A stretch of DNA of 5,520 nucleotides, taken from Pyrodictium sp. (lineage in GTDB: Archaea; Thermoproteota; Thermoprotei_A; Sulfolobales; Pyrodictiaceae). The notes below the pieces were generated by a model, which saw only the letters and a list, made by a program, of their open reading frames with translations, was not told the origin of the DNA and ran no database searches. Position numbers and translations under genes: made by a program. This document shows positions 1 to 5,017 of the stretch, in pieces (position 1 is the first letter of the stretch; each line of letters starts with the position of its first letter). The stretch spans positions 1 to 5,520 of the forward strand of contig DQUB01000172.1 of the NCBI GenBank assembly GCA_015662475.1, given 5' to 3'.

Positions 1-950
1 GTCTCGAGAACCTCTATTGTGGCAAGACCAGCGGCTACCGAGACAGGGTGAGAGTTGTATGTACCAGCATTGAACACTTTGCCCGCTGGAGTTAGATTCT
101 CCATTATCTCTCTCCTACCAACAACAGCTGCTAACGGGAATCCACCACCAATTATCTTGCCAAGCGTAGTTATGTCGGCTTTAACATTGTAGTATTGCTG
201 GGCACCCCCAAGTGCTAAACGGAATCCAGTGATAACCTCGTCAAATATGAGTAATGAGCCATATTCATCGGCAATCCTTCTAAGCTCCTTCAAAAACCCT
301 TCTTTTGGAGGTATTACGCCAGCATTACCTATAACAGGTTCAACAATTATAGCAGCAACCTTATCACCATACTCTCTCATAATCTTCTCAACACTCTCAA
401 CATCATTGTATTTAGCGACTAGCGTGAGTCTTGCAACCTCTTCGGGAACACCAGCACTTCTAGGAACACCATAGTGTGCAGCAGCACTACCAGCTCCAAC
501 AAGAACGTAGTCGTGGGCACCATGGTAGCACCCTTCAAACTTTAATATGTACTTTCTACCGGTGAAACCGCGAGCAAGTCTAATTGCTGCCATTGTAGCC
601 TCAGTGCCAGTGTTGACAAATCGGATCATTCCTCTAGGCTCGTAGTAGCCAAGGATCTTCTTAGCAAGCTTAATCTCTGCCTCGTAAGGAGTGCCATATA
701 GCCAACCTTTCGAAAGCTGTTCCTCGACAGCCTTTTTAACGCGAGGATGCGCGTGGCCAAGGATTAGAGGGCCATAGCCTAGAACATAGTCTATTAGACG
801 CTCACCATCAACAGTGTAGAGGTAGGGTCCTTCACCCCTCTCGACATAGAATGGGTATGGCTTGACAGCAGCGCGAACTGGGCTATTTACACCGCCTGGG
901 AACACTTGTTTAGCCTCTTCGAACAAGCTCCTGCTCTTCTCACCCGGCAA
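1..950 (-). CDS. hemL: Glutamate-1-semialdehyde 2,1-aminomutase (C-terminus cut by window edge)
   Basis: This PLP-dependent cytosolic enzyme moves the amino group of glutamate-1-semialdehyde to give 5-aminolevulinate, the second step of the C5 pathway. The 316 residues visible show the family hallmarks: GGVNSPVR near residues 19-26, NTGTEA at 113-118, YHG at 142-144 for cofactor stacking, the PLP-nitrogen Asp at 237 in DEVITGFR, and the Schiff-base Lys265 in TLGKIIGGG. The family is about 430 residues, so roughly 110 C-terminal residues lie outside. I chose TTG at 950 because GGTG (960-957) sits six nucleotides upstream and the resulting N-terminus (MPGEKSRSLF) has the family's usual length. 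In-frame alternatives are GTG 959, TTG 962 and TTG 977; a TAG at 983-981 closes the frame. It is the last visible gene of the hemA-hemB-polyferredoxin-hemL series. Close relatives are other class III aminotransferases, but the motifs and the neighbours make HemL nearly certain. Confidence 0.95.
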   Translation of the reverse strand, partial: MPGEKSRSLFEEAKQVFPGGVNSPVRAAVKPYPFYVERGEGPYLYTVDGERLIDYVLGYGPLILGHAHPRVKKAVEEQLSKGWLYGTPYEAEIKLAKKILGYYEPRGMIRFVNTGTEATMAAIRLARGFTGRKYILKFEGCYHGAHDYVLVGAGSAAAHYGVPRSAGVPEEVARLTLVAKYNDVESVEKIMREYGDKVAAIIVEPVIGNAGVIPPKEGFLKELRRIADEYGSLLIFDEVITGFRLALGGAQQYYNVKADITTLGKIIGGGFPLAAVVGRREIMENLTPAGKVFNAGTYNSHPVSVAAGLATIEVLE

Positions 951-956
951 ACATGG

Positions 957-960
957 CACC
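957..960 (-). promoter_or_regulatory. Ribosome binding site for hemL
   Basis: GGTG on the minus strand is a perfect four-base match to the archaeal anti-Shine-Dalgarno sequence, six nucleotides before TTG 950. It decides the start choice: it would lie at or inside the coding sequence if translation began at GTG 959, TTG 962 or TTG 977. Confidence 0.5.
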
Positions 961-984
961 AAACCACTATCCTTCAACCGCTAG

Positions 985-992
985 ACTAAATA
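985..992 (-). promoter_or_regulatory. Possible weak internal TATA box for hemL
   Basis: The minus-strand octamer TATTTAGT lies where a transcript starting about 26 nt downstream (around 962) would just include the GGTG site at 960-957 and give a leader of about 12 nt to TTG 950. The match to the crenarchaeal TTTATATA-type box is poor, so this is a tentative call resting on spacing. Confidence 0.2.
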
Positions 993-1057
993 GGGAACTC
1001 CGAGAAAGCATGCGGCCAGCACTAGCTGTCATCGAAGCAGTATGGAGGTTAGACATT

Positions 1058-2518
1058 CTAAGATTTGCGTTTCATCATGTCTCTACTTGCCCTCCTGACG
1101 GCGTCTAGGGCTGCTTTAAGCTTGCATTTATCGCACATGTACACCTCCTCCACAACTGTTTTAGGCATGTTAAACTCTTTCAACCTCTCTACAACCCTTT
1201 CAACCATCTTTCTCGGCTCTAATGGTCTTCCACAAACTTTACACCTAGCAATCTCGGCTTCAACAACGACTACAGTCTTGCCAAAGTGTTCTGGTGAGAA
1301 GACGTTATTGACAGCTATTGTTGTCTCAGGGCAAACCTCTACACATGCTCTGCAGGAGGTGCAGTTCTCGTGTCTAAACACTAACTTTCGAGACTCACCC
1401 TGCTCTTCAAGAGATAGTGCTCCAGTTGGACATGCTGTTACACAAACACCACACAATGTGCAGTTATCAGCATTGACCGATACTAGTCCTATTAGAGGCA
1501 CATTTAGCCAAACTTTTTTCCCTATTGTAGCAAGTACTTGTAGTGCAGCTTTTCTAGCATCTTTAACAAGTTCTATAACTCTCCCGCCTCTACCAAGCCT
1601 AGACACCATCTTCAAAACTTTCAACAATTGTCTAATGCTCGACAATATTTCAAGACGTTCTCCAGTGGCAACTCTATAGTCTTCGCCAACACTGTCCCGG
1701 TACACCTTTAGAGCTTCCTTGGGGAGGTTGGCGCAGTATAGCAGTGGTTTTGCTCCCAAACCCCATACAGCCAATAGTATGTCGAGGCTAACACCAATTG
1801 GTGAGCCTACAGGGACAATTCCAACCCGCACACTAGCATCCAATCTTTCGAGTAGCTCTGCCATAGAGTCTCTACATGCGAAAACTATGAAGGGTGTTCC
1901 AGCTCTAAGGTAGAGGAGAGTTTGCTCCCACAACCCCTTCTTGGGAGTGGATGGCAGTTCTAGAGCTGAGACAGGGCAGACTGTAACGCAATAGCCACAG
2001 CCGATACACTTTGCAGAGTCCAGATGCGGGGGTTTCCCTTCAAGAGCTTTTCGTGGACATGCTTTGACACAGTTTCTACAGCCTCTAGCTACACTACAAA
2101 CATCCAAGTCCACCGTGGGAGCGTCAACGTATTCTAGCAGTGCTAGTGGGCCAACGCTGAAGAGCGTTCGACGGTCTACGGGCTTTCGAAGGTTTGACCG
2201 GTAAACAGCTCTATCCACACTCGACTCTGCAAGGCTACGATATCTAGCCTCCACAACAGCTTCTAGATCTACTCCAGCAATCTCTGCTTCTAGCGGGTCA
2301 ACAGCTTCTACAAGCAGCCAGTTGAGACCAGCTCTCCAAGCTCTCTCCTTCACCTGCCTCCAAAGCCTCCAAGCCCCCCTGCAAACTAACAGTATTCTAG
2401 TGTTGTTCCAGAGAGCCTCTACAGCATGTTCGACAAGCTCTTGTGGAGATGTGAAAACTTTGTAGTTGAAGGGTATGTGCTCTTTACAAGCTTCGTCTAC
2501 GAGAACTTGTATGGTCAA
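1058..2518 (-). CDS. Multi-cluster 4Fe-4S polyferredoxin in heme operon
   Basis: A 486-residue, apparently soluble iron-sulfur protein, probably an electron carrier or adaptor; substrate and partner are unknown. Residues 1-135 form a domain I do not recognise, with isolated C11 and C46. A first 4Fe-4S pair follows: C141-x5-C147-x2-C150-x3-C154, oddly spaced at its first interval, and a canonical set at C171, C174, C177, C181. Residues 205-265 are an alpha/beta stretch with C215 and C262 that loosely recalls the MvhD/FrhD hydrogenase delta-subunit fold. A second ferredoxin pair uses C353, C356, C359, C363 and C386, C389, C392, C396. The C-terminus has CxxC at 426/429 and 462/465, like the zinc-ribbon-type tail of HycF-like hydrogenlyase subunits. 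The start is TTG 2518, eight codons after an in-frame stop; a weak TGAT (2528-2525) sits six nucleotides upstream. It follows hemB by 21 nt, so co-transcription is likely. Coding and the Fe-S clusters are sure; the function is not. Confidence 0.9.
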   Translation of the reverse strand: MTIQVLVDEACKEHIPFNYKVFTSPQELVEHAVEALWNNTRILLVCRGAWRLWRQVKERAWRAGLNWLLVEAVDPLEAEIAGVDLEAVVEARYRSLAESSVDRAVYRSNLRKPVDRRTLFSVGPLALLEYVDAPTVDLDVCSVARGCRNCVKACPRKALEGKPPHLDSAKCIGCGYCVTVCPVSALELPSTPKKGLWEQTLLYLRAGTPFIVFACRDSMAELLERLDASVRVGIVPVGSPIGVSLDILLAVWGLGAKPLLYCANLPKEALKVYRDSVGEDYRVATGERLEILSSIRQLLKVLKMVSRLGRGGRVIELVKDARKAALQVLATIGKKVWLNVPLIGLVSVNADNCTLCGVCVTACPTGALSLEEQGESRKLVFRHENCTSCRACVEVCPETTIAVNNVFSPEHFGKTVVVVEAEIARCKVCGRPLEPRKMVERVVERLKEFNMPKTVVEEVYMCDKCKLKAALDAVRRASRDMMKRKS

Positions 2519-2539
2519 AAGAGCATCAGCCTATGCCTG

Positions 2540-3562
2540 CTAGAAGGGATTGTAGCCTTCTTTAAGCCATCTGGCTATGTCTAGAGCGTGGTACGTTATG
2601 ACTATATCTGCACCAGCTCTCCTTATCGCAGTCACTATCTCTAGCGTTACAAGCTTCTCGTCTATCCAGCCTTTCTCGGCAGCAGCTTTCACCATAGAAT
2701 ATTCACCACTAACATTGTAGGCTGCTAATGGGTAGTCAGGATAATGTGTTTTTACAAGTCTTATAACGTCTAGATATGCTAGTGCAGGTTTGACCATCAA
2801 TATGTCGGCCCCCTCCTCAACATCTAGACGGGCTTCTCGAAGAGCCTCGTAAGCATTTCTCGGGTCCATCTGATAGCTACGACGATCTCCAAATCTAGGT
2901 GCTGATTCTAGAGCTTCTCTGAAAGGTCCGTAGAAACCTGAAGCATACTTAACAGCGTAGCTCATAATGCCAACATCAGTATAGCCCTCCTTGTCCAAAG
3001 CCTCTCTAATAGCTGCTACCATGCCATCCATCATGCCAGATGGTGCTACAAAGTCTGCTCCAGCTTCAGCATGGCTAACAGCCATCTTAGCTATAATCTT
3101 TAGAGTTGAATCGTTGTCTATGTAGCCGGCTATCCTCCTCCTCTCGATCTTTGATGGAATACCACAGTGTCCGTGTACCGTATAGTTGCAGATGCACACG
3201 TCGGTGAATATGACAAGTTCGCTTCCAAACTCTCTACGTAGAAGTCTAACAGCTTTCTGCACAACGCCGTTAGGGTTGTAAGAGTATCTAGCTTCTTCGT
3301 CCTTCAACTCGCTGCTAACATAGCCGAACAATAGTATTGATCTAACGCCTAGATCTAGAGCCTTCGATACAAATTTCACCAGCTCATCTCCTACAGGCCA
3401 CCTGTACTGGCCCGGCATAGCAGGAATTTCTTCAGGCTTGCCCCCCTCCTTCACGAAAATTGGGAGGATTAGATGGTCTGGAGACACCGTGGTTTCCGCT
3501 ACAAGATCTCTAATGGGTTTGGTTAGTCTAAGCCTTCTAGGGCGGTGGAGAGGATAGCTCAA
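2540..3562 (-). CDS. hemB: Delta-aminolevulinic acid dehydratase (porphobilinogen synthase)
   Basis: The enzyme condenses two 5-aminolevulinate molecules into porphobilinogen in the cytosol, usually as a homo-octamer. The 340-residue product is full length for the family. It has the N-terminal RPRRLR segment (residues 8-13), the catalytic zinc ligands C123, C125 and C133 in DVCICNYTVHGHCG, and two Schiff-base lysines, Lys205 in SYAVKYASGFYGPF and Lys258 in ILMVKPA. The PSGMMDGM stretch at 174-181 is also typical. The three cysteines point to the zinc-dependent class rather than the Asp-rich, magnesium-only class. The start is TTG at 3562, with GGTG ten nucleotides upstream; SYPLHRPRR fits other HemB N-termini. 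It lies 18 nt after hemA and 21 nt before the polyferredoxin gene on the same strand, so one polycistronic transcript is likely. Confidence 0.97.
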   Translation of the reverse strand: MSYPLHRPRRLRLTKPIRDLVAETTVSPDHLILPIFVKEGGKPEEIPAMPGQYRWPVGDELVKFVSKALDLGVRSILLFGYVSSELKDEEARYSYNPNGVVQKAVRLLRREFGSELVIFTDVCICNYTVHGHCGIPSKIERRRIAGYIDNDSTLKIIAKMAVSHAEAGADFVAPSGMMDGMVAAIREALDKEGYTDVGIMSYAVKYASGFYGPFREALESAPRFGDRRSYQMDPRNAYEALREARLDVEEGADILMVKPALAYLDVIRLVKTHYPDYPLAAYNVSGEYSMVKAAAEKGWIDEKLVTLEIVTAIRRAGADIVITYHALDIARWLKEGYNPF

Positions 3563-3572
3563 GACAGGTCTA

Positions 3573-3576
3573 CACC
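3573..3576 (-). promoter_or_regulatory. Ribosome binding site for hemB
   Basis: GGTG on the minus strand lies in the 18-nt hemA-hemB gap, ten nucleotides before TTG 3562. It supports this non-ATG start; no ATG near the beginning of the frame would preserve the conserved RPRRLR segment. Confidence 0.5.
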
Positions 3577-3580
3577 AAGA

Positions 3581-4885
3581 CTACCCTCTTGTGGTACGTA
3601 AACGTTTAGAAAGTTCACGCTTAAACGCTTCCGAAATGTCTGCTAAGACCCTATACTCTCCAAGTTGTGCGGTTTCGTGCATGTAGACGATCAAAGGCCT
3701 TAAAAGTTTTTTGACAAGACTTCTAGCCATAGCCTCTACAACTGTTGCCACAGCACCGTCAAAACCTGTTCCACGAAGTCTCGCCATAGCCTCTCCAATT
3801 TCTTCCTCAACAACCTTTTCAGCATACCTCATAACCTCTCTAATAGCCTCATCAGCAGCTCTTCTAGCCCAAAGCTTGCAGAACACGTGCAGCTCCTCTT
3901 CAACGATTTTCTCGGCTTTTGGCACTTCAGCTAGTCTTCTAGCGATAATCTCGTCAACAACACGTTTGACATCCTCAAGACCATAGTATGCTATCATCCT
4001 CCTTGCATCTGGATCCACGGCTGGTGGAACAGAAATGTCTATAACGATTGGCTTCGAACGTATATGCTTGACATGTTCAACGTTTAATATAGGCTCTCTC
4101 GATGTAACAGCTATGAAGACTACATCAGCTTTTTCCAAAAATGTTGCAAGTGCTTCAAGTCCATAACCTTCACCGCCTACGAGCTTAGCAAGCTCTAATG
4201 CTTTGTCGATGGTGCGGTTAGCAATGACTATCTTAGCACTCTTATACTTCTCGCGAACAAGTGTTGCAATTATTCGTCCAGCTTCACCAGCACCAACAAC
4301 CACAATAGTTCTACCCTCAAGACTTCCAAGCATCTTCTCGGCAAGCCGAACAGCAGCTCCTGGAAAACCAACATTGCCCATGCTTATTCTAGTCTCGCTT
4401 CGAACACGTTTCCCAACATGTATGGCTCTGCTGAAGAGAAGACCTAGAAGTCTACCAGCATAGGCATTGCTACGAGCATATTCATAGGCTTTACGTACTT
4501 GGGAAAGAATCTCGGTTTCGCCTATAATCATCGACTCAAGACCTGCTGCAACTCGGAATAAGTGTCTAACAGCATCAATGCCACGCAAAATAGAAGCTTT
4601 ACCCCATAAATGGCCGAAGAATGAACGTGCATGTGAAAGAAGCTCATCTGGGTTACTTGTATAAGCGTAGATCTCAAAACGATTACATGTTGCTAGGACA
4701 ACTATCTCGTCAGTGTAGGAGTAGAGGTGCTGGTAAGCCTCTTCAACACGCGATTCGAGAACACCAATATCGTCTAACGATGCATTCTTATGGTTAATTG
4801 TGATGGCTAGTATGTTGTCGATAGAGGGAATCTCTAGCTGCAACCTATCCTCTTCCCCACACTCTTTTACCAGCATTCTACACAT
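3581..4885 (-). CDS. hemA: Glutamyl-tRNA reductase
   Basis: The enzyme uses NADPH to reduce glutamyl-tRNA(Glu) to glutamate-1-semialdehyde, the committed step of the C5 pathway, and passes it to HemL. The 434-residue product has all three domains. The catalytic N-terminal domain (about 25-175) carries INHKNASL, nucleophile Cys67 in LATCNRFEIY, and the conserved GLESMIIGE block at 115-123. The Rossmann NADPH domain has GAGEAG at 198-203. A helical, charged dimerisation domain runs from about 310 to 425. ATG 4885 is taken as the start, but it has no ribosome binding site, and about 25 residues precede the first conserved strand. ATG 4876 or TTG 4843 (GAGG five nucleotides upstream) are real alternatives; a leaderless mRNA is plausible. 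It is the promoter-proximal gene of the leftward operon and is divergent from the chelatase-like gene. Confidence 0.96.
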   Translation of the reverse strand: MCRMLVKECGEEDRLQLEIPSIDNILAITINHKNASLDDIGVLESRVEEAYQHLYSYTDEIVVLATCNRFEIYAYTSNPDELLSHARSFFGHLWGKASILRGIDAVRHLFRVAAGLESMIIGETEILSQVRKAYEYARSNAYAGRLLGLLFSRAIHVGKRVRSETRISMGNVGFPGAAVRLAEKMLGSLEGRTIVVVGAGEAGRIIATLVREKYKSAKIVIANRTIDKALELAKLVGGEGYGLEALATFLEKADVVFIAVTSREPILNVEHVKHIRSKPIVIDISVPPAVDPDARRMIAYYGLEDVKRVVDEIIARRLAEVPKAEKIVEEELHVFCKLWARRAADEAIREVMRYAEKVVEEEIGEAMARLRGTGFDGAVATVVEAMARSLVKKLLRPLIVYMHETAQLGEYRVLADISEAFKRELSKRLRTTRG

Positions 4886-4900
4886 TTGTTTGTGAGTAGA

Positions 4901-4929
4901 CTTAAATTTTTAGTTTAGATTAATTATAC
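4901..4929 (-). promoter_or_regulatory. Candidate hemA operon promoter (TATA-like boxes)
   Basis: Two A+T-rich TATA-like elements lie before hemA on the minus strand: AAAATTTAAG (4910-4901) and GTATAATTAAT (4929-4919). With the usual archaeal spacing of about 26 nt, the first predicts a transcript start near 4880, at or just inside the annotated ATG 4885, and the second a start near 4897 with a leader of about 12 nt. Either fits a leaderless or nearly leaderless hemA message. This is inferred from composition and spacing only. Confidence 0.45.
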
Positions 4930-4938
4930 GATAAAATG

Positions 4939-4958
4939 ACGCGTAAATACGCGTATAT
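4939..4958. repeat. 10-bp tandem ACGCGT repeat with embedded palindrome (possible operator)
   Basis: ACGCGTAAAT (4939-4948) is followed directly by ACGCGTATAT (4949-4958), giving eight of ten matching positions at a period of one helical turn. ATACGCGTAT (4947-4956) is a perfect palindrome, and each ACGCGT core is itself palindromic. The element abuts and overlaps the rightward TATA box (4954-4960) and lies only about 10 bp from the upstream hemA box, which is where an operator for both divergent genes could sit. The repeat is seen directly; the regulatory role is inference. Confidence 0.45.
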
Positions 4959-4961
4959 AAG
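4954..4961 (+). promoter_or_regulatory. TATA box for the CbiX-like gene
   Basis: TATATAAG on the plus strand is a good archaeal TATA box. A start about 26 nt downstream (near 4984) would give a leader of roughly 34 nt containing the GGGTG ribosome binding site. A second, weaker candidate, ATATATTA (4970-4977), would start the transcript near 5000, still upstream of that site. Confidence 0.5.
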
Positions 4962-5005
4962 GCGAGCCCATATATTAGCAAGCGCGCAAAGAGCTTAGCA
5001 TTTTA

Positions 5006-5010
5006 GGGTG
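5006..5010 (+). promoter_or_regulatory. Ribosome binding site deciding a CTG start
   Basis: GGGTG contains a perfect GGTG match to the archaeal anti-Shine-Dalgarno and ends seven nucleotides before CTG 5018. The same GGTG motif precedes hemB and hemL. It supports initiation at CTG, because the chelatase-like frame has no ATG, GTG or TTG near its beginning. The GTG codons at 5008 and 5010 are in other frames that stop within a few codons. Confidence 0.45.
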
Positions 5011-5017
5011 TGCTAGG

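Larger units (their letters stand above)
951..1057 (-). other. Intergenic gap between polyferredoxin gene and hemL
   Basis: This gap of about 107 nt is much wider than the 18 and 21 nt gaps between the other operon genes. On the minus strand it contains a weak TATA-like TATTTAGT (992-985), about 26 nt before the hemL ribosome binding site, so hemL may have its own promoter as well as read-through. A CAGC-tagt-GCTG stem of only four base pairs is present but too weak to call a terminator. I see no conserved coding frame here. Confidence 0.3.

Noticed and set aside
229..474. Plus-strand open frame inside hemL
   Set aside because: It is antisense to the well-conserved PLP-binding region of HemL and has no motif of its own.
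967..1032. Short minus-strand frame starting ATG 1032 (21 residues), overlapping the hemL upstream region
   Set aside because: No ribosome binding site and no motif; overlap with the hemL start could suggest a leader peptide, but nothing in the sequence supports it.
1010..1035. CAGC-tagt-GCTG hairpin between the polyferredoxin gene and hemL
   Set aside because: Only four base pairs with no T-rich tract after it on the minus strand; too weak for a terminator or attenuator.
1065..1679. Long plus-strand open frame of 204 codons
   Set aside because: It lies antisense to the polyferredoxin gene, whose cysteine motifs prove the minus-strand frame; the plus-strand product is low-complexity Ser/Thr/Leu-rich and has no recognisable domain.
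1719..1913. Plus-strand 64-codon frame
   Set aside because: Antisense shadow of the polyferredoxin gene, with no ribosome binding site or domain.
3711..4463. Two plus-strand frames (3711-3986 and 4203-4463)
   Set aside because: Both are antisense to conserved HemA coding sequence and encode Ser/Ala/Leu-rich compositions typical of shadows.
4936..4998. Short plus-strand frame starting ATG 4936 (20 residues)
   Set aside because: It runs through the TATA box and upstream of the likely transcript start, has no ribosome binding site and shows no recognisable motif.
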